Positions 6,949 to 15,600 of a stretch of DNA of 51,138 nt are shown here, one piece after another. The stretch lies in assembly GCA_016178305.1 (NCBI GenBank), contig JACOTM010000043.1:1-51138 (forward strand), in the 5' to 3' direction. The position numbers and the translations under genes are program-made. Below the pieces are notes generated by a model. The model ran no database searches. It had not been told where the DNA came from and saw only the letters and a list, made by a program, of their open reading frames with translations. This DNA is from Flavobacteriia bacterium. GTDB lineage: Bacteria; Bacteroidota; Bacteroidia; Flavobacteriales_D; Crocinitomicaceae. Position 1 is the stretch's first letter; each line of letters starts with the position of its first letter.

Positions 6949-9900
6949 ATGAGCCAAAAATATCAAGAATACAAAGGGTTAAATTTACCGAATGTAGCAC
7001 AAACAGTTTTAGAAAAGTGGGAAAAAGAGAAGGTTTTTGAAAAATCGATTTCTACTCGTGATGAAGATAAACAATATGTGTTTTTTGAAGGACCACCATC
7101 TGCGAACGGTCTTCCTGGAATTCACCACGTAATGGCTCGTTCTATTAAAGATATTTTTTGTCGTTATAAAACGTTAAAAGGTTTTCAAGTAAAACGTAAA
7201 GCTGGTTGGGATACACACGGACTTCCAGTGGAGTTAGGTGTTGAAAAGGAATTAGGTATTACGAAAGAAGATATCGGTTCTAAAATCACAGTGGACGATT
7301 ACAACAAAGCTTGTAAAGAAGCAGTAATGCGTTACACGGATATTTGGAATGATTTGACACACAAAATGGGTTACTGGGTAGATATGGAAGATCCATACAT
7401 TACTTACGAACCAAAATACATGGAATCTGTTTGGTGGTTGTTAGGTCAATTATACGAGAAAAATTTAATTTACAAAGGATATACAATTCAACCCTATTCG
7501 CCAAAAGCGGGAACAGGTTTATCTTCACACGAATTGAACCAACCGGGTTGTTACCGTGATGTGAAAGATACAACGGTTGTGGCACAATTTAAAATTAAAC
7601 CTATTGAAAGAGAACTTGCAATTAATATTGATGAATTGCATGATGAAGCACAAAACACACTTCATAAAATTCCATTAGTTGGAATTGAAAATGTTATTTA
7701 TGACCTTCAAGAAGAAATAAATGAAGATATATATTTTCTTGCCTGGACAACAACACCATGGACTTTACCTTCTAATACAGCGTTGTGTGTAGGACAGAAT
7801 ATAGAATATGTTTTGGTAAAAATGCCAAATCATCTTGGAATAATTGTAAACGTAATATTAGCAAAAGATAGATTATGGGCTAATTATAATTGGAAACAAG
7901 TTCTAGTTAAACTCAAAGATTATCAGATAGATCCTGATAAAACTTCTGTTATTGATGCTTACAATAAAATCACAAAGGAAAAAATTGAAAACAATATTAA
8001 TACTTTTGATGCATTTAAATTGATTATAAATTTAGGATTAATTGAAGATGTCGAAATTATTTATGAAAATATATTAGGTTCTCATTTAGTTGGTATTAAA
8101 TACGAACAATTATTACCATATGCTTTACCAGCTGAAACTCCTGAAAAAGCATTCCATGTAATCAGTGGAGATTTCGTAACTACAAATGATGGTACAGGTA
8201 TCGTTCACATTGCGCCTACATTTGGCGCGGATGATGCGAGAGTTGCTCACGAAGCTGGAGTTCCAGCAATGTTGGTTCCAAAACTTGAAACAAAAGAATC
8301 ATTTATTGAAAGATGGTCTAATCGATATATAGATATTCCAATTTTATCTGCTGAAACATTTACAAATATTTACTCATCAAGTATTGATTTTAATGAGCGT
8401 TTAAATGAATTAATCAATTCCAAATATGAAAATTTAGTATTAGATATAAAAACATCATTAAATAATTTAAAAACAAAAAATATTAATGATACTATTGATT
8501 TATTAAAAAACATCGATAAGAATGAAATATTAGATCTTATTGGGCATGAATGGGAGTTAGCTAGGAAAGGTAACTTAGTCCCATTAGTTGATTTAACAGG
8601 TCGTTTCAGAACTGAAGTAAAAGATGAGGTATTTGGTCTATCACAAGAATACGTGAAAGCAGATTACTTGACGGATGAAGAAAAAGCAACTGAATTAGGA
8701 ATTCAAAAAGAAAAATTAAAATCAATTATTCCTGATTTAAAAGCTTATATGTCAGTTGATGAACGCATCGCTCTTAAATTAAAGATTGAAAATAAAGCAT
8801 TCAAGATTGAGAAGTATGAACACAGTTACCCACACTGTTGGAGAACAGACAAATCAGTTTTATATTACCCATTAGATTCTTGGTTCATTCGAGTAACAGA
8901 TGTGAAAGAAAGAATGATTGAATTAAACAACACAATTAACTGGAAACCAGAATCAACAGGTTCAGGTCGTTTCGGGAAATGGTTGGAAAATGTAAATGAT
9001 TGGAACTTATCGCGTTCTCGTTACTGGGGTATTCCAATTCCAATTTGGTCTTCTGCTGAAGGTGATGAGCGCATCATAATTTCTTCAGTTGAACAGTTGA
9101 AAGCAGAATGTGAGAAAGCAGTTCAAGCTGGAGTGATGGACGCAAATCCATTAGCAGATTTCGTTGTGGGGGATATGTCTAAAGAAAACTATGCAAAAAT
9201 TGATTTACATAAAAACTATGTAGATACAATTACCTTAGTTTCAGCTTCAGGAAAACCAATGAAACGTGAATCAGACTTAATTGATGTTTGGTTTGATTCA
9301 GGTGCGATGCCTTATGCGCAATGGCATTACCCGTTTGAAAACAAAGATTTAATCGACAATAGAAAAGGGTACCCTGGAGATTTTATTGCAGAAGGTGTAG
9401 ATCAAACACGTGGTTGGTTCTATACTTTACATGCAATTGCTACGATGGTATTTGACTCAGTAGCTTATAAAAACGTTGTTTCTAATGGATTGGTATTAGA
9501 CAAAAACGGACAAAAAATGTCGAAACGTTTAGGTAATGCCGTCGATCCGTTTACAACCTTAGAAAAATACGGACCAGATGCAACGCGTTGGTACATGATT
9601 ACAAACGCGCAACCTTGGGATAACTTAAAATTTGATTTAGAAGGGATTACAGAAGTTCAACGTAAATTCTTCGGTACACTTTACAATACCTATTCGTTCT
9701 TTACTTTATATGCAAACATCGATGGATTTGATTATTCAACGCCAGATGTTGCTTGGAATGAACGTCCAGAAATCGATCGTTGGATTTTATCAAAATTAAA
9801 TTCATTGATCAAAGAAGTAGATGAAGCATTTGAAATCTACGAACCAACAAAAGCAGGCCGTTTGATTCAAGAATTCGTTTCAGATCAATTGTCTAACTGG

Positions 9901-10878
9901 TATGTTCGTTTATGTAGAAGACGTTTCTGGAAAGGAGATTTTACAACAGATAAAATTTCTGCTTATCAAACATTATATACGTGTTTAGAAACAATTGCAA
10001 TTTTGGGTTCGCCGATTGCTCCGTTCTTCATGGATCAATTGTTCTCTGATTTAAATGCCGTAACGAAAAGACATACAGCAACTTCTGTACATTTAGCAGA
10101 TTTCCCGAAAGTGAATGAAGCGTTGATTAATCCAGAATTGGAAAACCAAATGAATGTTGCGCAACGCGTTTCTTCATTGGTATTAGGAATCCGTAAGAAA
10201 GAGAAAATTAGAGTTCGTCAGCCATTGCAAACGATAATGGTACCAACTTTGAGCAAAACGTTCTCAGACAACATTACACACGTTCAAGACTTGATTTTAT
10301 CAGAAGTGAATGTGAAAGAATTACATTTGTTAGAAGAAGGAAGTGGTGTGATTGTAAAAAGCATCAAAGCCAACTTCAAAACAATCGGACCAAAATACGG
10401 TAAGCAAATGAAAGCAATTGCTGAATTAGTAAAAGGTTTCACATCGGAAGACATTGCAACAATTGAGAAAAATACAGGTTGGAACGGAACGATTGATGGT
10501 GAAAATATTCAATTAGATTTAGCCGATTTCGAAATTTTAGCGCAAGATATTCCAGGATGGTTAGTAAGTACAGAAGGTGATTTAACAGTTGCCTTAGACG
10601 TTACGATTAGCGAAGAATTAAGAGCAGAAGGAATCGCAAGAGAATTGATCAATAGAGTTCAAAACTTACGTAAAGAATCTGATTTCGAAGTAACAGATAA
10701 AATTCAATTAACCGTTGAATGTTCGCCAGAAATTCAAAAAGCAATTGCTGAAAATCAAGCGTATGTTTGTAATGAAGTATTAGCAACTGAAATTACATTC
10801 AATACCTTAGGGGATAAAGCCTTTGTGATTGATTTAGTAGAAGAAGGTGATGCTAAAATTGAGTTAGCGAAGCAATAA
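6949..10878 (+). CDS. ileS: Isoleucyl-tRNA synthetase with enlarged editing domain
   Basis: The product charges tRNA-Ile with isoleucine in the cytosol. The HIGH-type signature is GLPGIHHVMAR (HH at 59-60), followed by KRKAGWDTHGLPVE; the second signature KMSKR is at 856-860. Editing (CP1) hallmarks are FLAWTTTPWTLPSNTAL and GDFVTTNDGTGIVHIAPTFG. The anticodon-binding domain follows (FVSDQLSNWYVRLCRRRFW) and then a C-terminal DUF5915-type tail. At 1309 residues it is about 170 longer than the roughly 1130 I expect for Bacteroidota. The excess is in CP1: before FLAWTTTPW, around residues 305-375, and a block of about 95 residues at 446-540 that is Lys/Asn/Ile-rich and AT-rich. The frame is intact. 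A terminator follows. Confidence 0.95.
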   Translation: MSQKYQEYKGLNLPNVAQTVLEKWEKEKVFEKSISTRDEDKQYVFFEGPPSANGLPGIHHVMARSIKDIFCRYKTLKGFQVKRKAGWDTHGLPVELGVEKELGITKEDIGSKITVDDYNKACKEAVMRYTDIWNDLTHKMGYWVDMEDPYITYEPKYMESVWWLLGQLYEKNLIYKGYTIQPYSPKAGTGLSSHELNQPGCYRDVKDTTVVAQFKIKPIERELAINIDELHDEAQNTLHKIPLVGIENVIYDLQEEINEDIYFLAWTTTPWTLPSNTALCVGQNIEYVLVKMPNHLGIIVNVILAKDRLWANYNWKQVLVKLKDYQIDPDKTSVIDAYNKITKEKIENNINTFDAFKLIINLGLIEDVEIIYENILGSHLVGIKYEQLLPYALPAETPEKAFHVISGDFVTTNDGTGIVHIAPTFGADDARVAHEAGVPAMLVPKLETKESFIERWSNRYIDIPILSAETFTNIYSSSIDFNERLNELINSKYENLVLDIKTSLNNLKTKNINDTIDLLKNIDKNEILDLIGHEWELARKGNLVPLVDLTGRFRTEVKDEVFGLSQEYVKADYLTDEEKATELGIQKEKLKSIIPDLKAYMSVDERIALKLKIENKAFKIEKYEHSYPHCWRTDKSVLYYPLDSWFIRVTDVKERMIELNNTINWKPESTGSGRFGKWLENVNDWNLSRSRYWGIPIPIWSSAEGDERIIISSVEQLKAECEKAVQAGVMDANPLADFVVGDMSKENYAKIDLHKNYVDTITLVSASGKPMKRESDLIDVWFDSGAMPYAQWHYPFENKDLIDNRKGYPGDFIAEGVDQTRGWFYTLHAIATMVFDSVAYKNVVSNGLVLDKNGQKMSKRLGNAVDPFTTLEKYGPDATRWYMITNAQPWDNLKFDLEGITEVQRKFFGTLYNTYSFFTLYANIDGFDYSTPDVAWNERPEIDRWILSKLNSLIKEVDEAFEIYEPTKAGRLIQEFVSDQLSNWYVRLCRRRFWKGDFTTDKISAYQTLYTCLETIAILGSPIAPFFMDQLFSDLNAVTKRHTATSVHLADFPKVNEALINPELENQMNVAQRVSSLVLGIRKKEKIRVRQPLQTIMVPTLSKTFSDNITHVQDLILSEVNVKELHLLEEGSGVIVKSIKANFKTIGPKYGKQMKAIAELVKGFTSEDIATIEKNTGWNGTIDGENIQLDLADFEILAQDIPGWLVSTEGDLTVALDVTISEELRAEGIARELINRVQNLRKESDFEVTDKIQLTVECSPEIQKAIAENQAYVCNEVLATEITFNTLGDKAFVIDLVEEGDAKIELAKQ

Positions 10879-10897
10879 ATAAGCAATATTTTATTTT

Positions 10898-10928
10898 TAG
10901 AAGCTGTCCAATTTGGATAGCTTTTTTT
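10898..10928 (+). terminator. Rho-independent terminator after ileS
   Basis: The 10-bp stem AAGCTGTCCA / TGGATAGCTT (one G-T pair) with a short AT loop is followed by seven T residues. Confidence 0.85.
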
Positions 10929-11021
10929 ATGATAATTCAAAGTTATACTTTGAATTATCATGATAATTCAAAGTATAACTTTGGATTATCATGATAATTC
11001 AAAGTATAACTTTGGATTATC
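10929..11021 (+). repeat. Three tandem 31-bp palindromes upstream of the DUF4143 ATPase
   Basis: The units are at 10929-10959, 10960-10990 and 10991-11021, directly abutting. Each has 12-bp arms GATAATTCAAAG / CTTTGAATTATC (one mismatch, G for A, in the right arm of units 2 and 3) around a 5-bp asymmetric core. The core is TTATA in unit 1 and TATAA in units 2 and 3, so unit 1 is in opposite orientation. In units 2 and 3 core plus arm give TAACTTTG on the plus strand (10976-10983 and 11007-11014), a perfect -7 promoter element; unit 1 gives the same on the minus strand. The last is 44 nt before the ATG at 11058. Confidence 0.85.
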
Positions 11022-11057
11022 ATGAATATTTTTATATATTTGTATAAATATTAGAAC

Positions 11058-12200
11058 ATGCGAATAGATAGAAAACAGGTATTTATAGATAATGATGGAC
11101 AAAGTATTTTCTTTTGGGGTGCACGTCAAACGGGAAAAAGTACTTTGTTGAAAAAGTTATTCCCAAATGCCTTACTTTTTGATTTGTTACTATCGGATGT
11201 ATATAAAAGATTATTAACGAATCCAGAATATTTAAGAGAAACGATTTTAGCACAAGATAAAAAGCTTGTAATCATTGACGAAATTCAGCGAATACCAATT
11301 TTGTTAAATGAAGTTCATTGGCTAATAGTAAACCACAATATTCAATTTATTTTAAGCGGATCAAGTCCGAGGAAAATCACACGATCAGGTGAAAATTTAT
11401 TAGGAGGAAGAGCATTAAAATATTCTTTATTCCCTTTAACGAGTACTGAAATACCAAATTTTGATTTGGAAAGAGCATTGAATAATGGATTATTACCAAG
11501 ACACTATTTATCAGAAAATCCTAAAAGAATGCTCGCTTCTTATATCGGTAATTATTTGCAGGATGAGATTGTAGCAGAAGCCAAAATTCGAAATGTTGAT
11601 ATTTTTGCAAGGTTTTTGAATGCCGCGGCTTTCAGCCAAAGTGAAATTGTCAACTTCACTTCAATTGCAACTGATTGTGGCGTTTCAGCAACAACAATTA
11701 AGGAATATTTTCAAATTTTAGAAGATACTTTATTGGGTTATTTCATTCCTGTATTTCAAAAGAAACCAAAGAGACGTGTCATAAAAGCACCAAAATTTTA
11801 TTTTTTTGATCTTGGAATTGTAAATAGTTTATTGAATCGTGGGAAAATTGAAAAAGGAAGTGAATTATTTGGTCACGCACTTGAATCGTTTATTTTTCAG
11901 GAATTAATAGCCCATAGACATTATTCAGGTTTAGAATATAAGATTTCATATTGGAGAACAGCTTCCCAAATTGAAGTTGACTTTATTTTAGGAGATCATG
12001 AAGTTTCTATTGAAGTGAAATCTTCTAATTTAATTTCTTCAAAACATTTATCAGGTTTAAAAGCATTTAGTGAGGAATATGAGGTTAAAAAATCAATTAT
12101 TATCTGTAACGAACCAATAGCCAGAATAATGAATGATATTCTAATTCTCCCATGGAAAGATTTTCTTGAAAATTTATGGAATGGAGAAATAATATATTAA
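11058..12200 (+). CDS. AAA family ATPase with C-terminal DUF4143 domain
   Basis: The 380-residue protein has a P-loop (GARQTGKS, residues 21-28), Walker B with D74-E75 (LVIIDEIQ), and a sensor-like FILSGSSPRK. A winged-helix-like linker (IATDCGVSATTIKEYFQIL) is followed by DUF4143, whose PD-(D/E)XK-like core is readable as GHALESFIFQEL...YWRTASQIEVDFIL...SIEVKSS. The family is common and often multicopy in Bacteroidota; its cellular role is unsettled, and it may be a nuclease-linked ATPase of accessory or defence type. There is no partner gene: ileS ends in a terminator upstream, and a MITE-like element begins exactly at its stop codon. The palindrome array in front probably supplies and regulates its promoter. 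Confidence 0.85.
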   Translation: MRIDRKQVFIDNDGQSIFFWGARQTGKSTLLKKLFPNALLFDLLLSDVYKRLLTNPEYLRETILAQDKKLVIIDEIQRIPILLNEVHWLIVNHNIQFILSGSSPRKITRSGENLLGGRALKYSLFPLTSTEIPNFDLERALNNGLLPRHYLSENPKRMLASYIGNYLQDEIVAEAKIRNVDIFARFLNAAAFSQSEIVNFTSIATDCGVSATTIKEYFQILEDTLLGYFIPVFQKKPKRRVIKAPKFYFFDLGIVNSLLNRGKIEKGSELFGHALESFIFQELIAHRHYSGLEYKISYWRTASQIEVDFILGDHEVSIEVKSSNLISSKHLSGLKAFSEEYEVKKSIIICNEPIARIMNDILILPWKDFLENLWNGEIIY

Positions 12201-12462
12201 CCTGAGTTCGATTATTATTTTATTGTCAGATCGCCTGTAAATGTTGAGATACGACTAAAAAGTTTTTGGAATAATGGATTATTTCAACAACTTTTTGGGA
12301 AGTAGATTGACATTTAGAAGTGAAAAGATGGAATTTGCTTTTTAAAGAATTAAAATATCCATCGTTTCGATTTTTTGATTTAGCCCGCTAAACCAATAAA
12401 ATAGCGCCTTGTCTATCTTAATTCTTTAAAATCTGACGGCAAAATAATAATCGAACTCAGGT
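12200..12462. mobile_element. MITE-like or IS-remnant element 1 (263 bp)
   Basis: The element is bounded by long terminal inverted repeats. The left end reads ACCTGAGTTCGATTATTATT and the right end is its inverse (AATAATAATCGAACTCAGGT); similarity extends inward to about 32 bp on each side (TCAGAT / ATCTGA). Both flanks show TATTA, a possible 5-bp target duplication. No transposase is encoded. The left junction falls on the stop codon of the DUF4143 ATPase. Its ends match element 2 at 24083-24183. The source IS family could not be identified from memory. Confidence 0.7.
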
Positions 12463-12607
12463 TATTAACCTGAGTGTAAAACTGTAATCGAAATCAAGTT
12501 TAAAAGCTAATGATGATAAATTTCTAAGAAAAATAAAGTTGACGTTACTTTAATCAAACACTTATTATTAATTTTACACCTTTATTAAATCTATCAACAT
12601 CTTAAAA
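12463..12607. other. Spacer with a degenerate mini-copy of the same inverted-repeat element
   Basis: Right after element 1, 12467-12500 reads like a left end (AACCTGAG) joined to a right end (TGTAAAACTGTAATCG then AAATCAAGTT), closely resembling the right end of element 2. The rest of the spacer is AT-rich leader before the 12608 gene, with no clear promoter motif. Confidence 0.45.
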
Positions 12608-15600
12608 ATGAAATATTTAATTGTTTTAATTTTCCTATTATCTATCATTAAAATTGAAGCACAAGATACTTTTGACAATGGCAAGGATTTTTGGTTTGCT
12701 TTTTTAGACAATAGAAGTGCTAGTGTTACAGATAATTTGGCTCCTATCACTTATAAAGTTAGCTTATCAGCAAGAGAAACAACTACAGGAACAATTGCTA
12801 TTCCACAGATAAATTGGAATTATAACTTTATAATCCCTGCAAATGAATCAATAGAAATAGAATTACCTGCCAATATCGTTGAAAACACACAATTTAATTC
12901 GATTCAAAAAAAAGGAATTCACATAACAGCATCGCATTCAATTTATGCAAACATGCTTAATCGCCGAACTTTTACCGGAGATGCATCTCAAATATTGCCT
13001 ATAGAAAACATAGGAAATTCTTATATATTAAACATGTACTCCTATTTAGCTCCTGTAACAAATACACCAAGTGGTGGGCATTCAGAATTTGTAATTGTTG
13101 CTACTGAAGACAATACCTTAGTTCAAATCACTCCAAAAGTAAATTTATTAAATCATGCCATAAATATTCCATATACAGTCTTATTAAATAAAGGTGAATC
13201 GTATCAAAATCAGTCAACTAGTTTATCTCAACATGTATCAGGAACAGAAATAAAAGTGTTAAATTCAACCTGTAAAAAAATTGCCGTATTTTCAGGATCA
13301 CAATCTACAGAAGCTATTTCAGCATGCGATGCGGCAGATCATATTTTTGATCAAGAAATCCCATTAAATCAATGGGGAACAACCTATTTTTTAGCTCCAT
13401 TTAAATACAGTTCTGTCTATTCAGCTCAAATAGTTGCTTCTCAAAACAATACAGTTGTAACAATAAACAACACAACTATAAATTTAAACAAAGGGCAAGC
13501 TTATTTAATTAATCCTTATGATTGGAATACATTTTCTACCCATAAAATCACTTCCAATTATCCGATTTCAGTTACACAATATATGCGGGGAAGTTCTTGT
13601 GCCGGATTTGGAGACCCTTCAGTTGTAAACCTTACACCTCAAACTACTGGAATAAAAGATGTCCATTTTCAAACTTTTTCATCACCAGGAATAGATACTA
13701 ATTACATTTCTATAATAACAGAAACATCTTATATCAATGAAATAATTTTAGACGGAGAATCTATAAATAGTAGCTTATTTATAAATTATACTTTTGATGC
13801 AGGTTATTCTTATGCTGTAATTCCTGTTTCTAAAGGTAACCATAACTTAACTTCAAACCATTTATGTAAAATTATGCTCTTTGGTTATGGCTTTCAAACG
13901 TATGAAAGTTATGCTATAAGTCTGGATCATTCAAATTTATATGTCAATAATAATCAAAATCAAACAACCATTTGTGCCAATAATAATATTCAATTAGCAG
14001 CTCCAACAAATGTCCAATCTCCTTGGTGGTCAACTGTAAATAATTCAACCGACACATTATACAATGGAAATAATTTACAATTAAATTATCCTTTTGAAAG
14101 TAATTTATATATACTAAACGGATTTGATTCGATTGCCAATTGTGAATCAAAATTATATTACAATGTTTCTAGTAATGTAGCTCCTTTATATGAATTACAT
14201 GTCCCTAATGATACAATATGTAAAAATGAAAACCCAAATATTTCAATAGATTTTTTAACAGAATCGGATTATTACAATGTTGAATGGTTACCGTCCAATG
14301 ATTTTAGCAACGATTCCCTTTTTTCAACGCAATTAATCTCAACAGAAAGTAAATGGTATTATGTTCGGATTACACCCAAAAATTATACGAATACTCCTTG
14401 TTTTTATGTTTTGGATAGTTTTTTTGTTCATCAACTAAATAGCGAAATAATCAGTCAAGGAATTGAGATTTCAAATAAATATTTATGTGGAATTGACTCA
14501 ACAACTTTATCAGTGGAAATACAAAAAAGTATTTTTCACGACGATTTTAATTCAGGATCTGCAAATTCAAATTGGTCTAGTTTAATTTCTACTACTATTA
14601 GTACTGCTTGTAATTCAACTTCAAATGCTTTAGTTTTTAACGGATCAACACCTATAAGAATAGCAACATTTGGGACATTTGATTTATCCACAGGAGGTAC
14701 AATAAAAGTAACGGTTGATTGCGGAGGTACATGCAACAAACCTGAATTAAGTGATAAATTAATTTTACAATATTCTGTAAATAATGGAACTACATGGCAA
14801 ACATTATACAATTTTGTACCGAATAGTTTCCAATTAATAAGTAAACAGTTATTCTCAATTCCCATACCTGTTCTTAGTACTAATACGTTATTGCGTTTTT
14901 CCCAATCTTCTTTTGAAGGAGCTTCATTCGATATTTGGATTGTTGATGATGTTGAAATTTATCAAAATCAAAGTAATTATCCAATAACATGGTCACCTTC
15001 TCAACTTGTAGAAAACAATACATCACTTTCAACAATTGCACATTTAACAAATAACACTTGGTTTTACGCAAATTATTCATCTTTGGGTTGTGTGTATCAA
15101 GATTCTATTTTTGTAATTCGTGATACTTTTAATATTGATTTAACAAGTTCTCCTATTTCATGCACTAGTAATTCTGTCAATATTAATGCAATCTCTAATA
15201 CAAATTCGAATTTTGAAAGTGTATGGAATTTTAATGGAACAGAAATACCTATAACCAATACTGTAACGATTCCATTTAATATAATACAACAAGATCTGGA
15301 AATATCTGTATCTTCTGTATCTTCAAGTGGATGTAGTCAAAAAGACACCCTCATTTATCAAATACCAGAAAGTTATTTTGAAGTTGCATTTTCAGGAGAT
15401 TCAATAATATGTTTCGGGGATACTTTAAATTTTTCAGGGTTTTCTAGAAAAAGTTATTTCGATAATTTCAATGAAAGTGCGATAAATATGCAATTTTGGG
15501 ACAGTATTGTAGGAGGTAAATTAAGTACAGCTTGCAATGTTATTTCAGGTAATTCTTTACATTTTGATTCAAGTACAGTAAGATTGGCTCAAACAAGAGA

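Noticed and set aside
8284-8575. Intein or group I intron in ileS
   Set aside because: The extra block stays in frame, lacks splice-junction Cys/Ser and His-Asn ends, and shows no endonuclease motifs.
10929-11021. Possible CRISPR array (three 31-bp repeats)
   Set aside because: Units abut with no spacers, are palindromic, and no cas genes are present.
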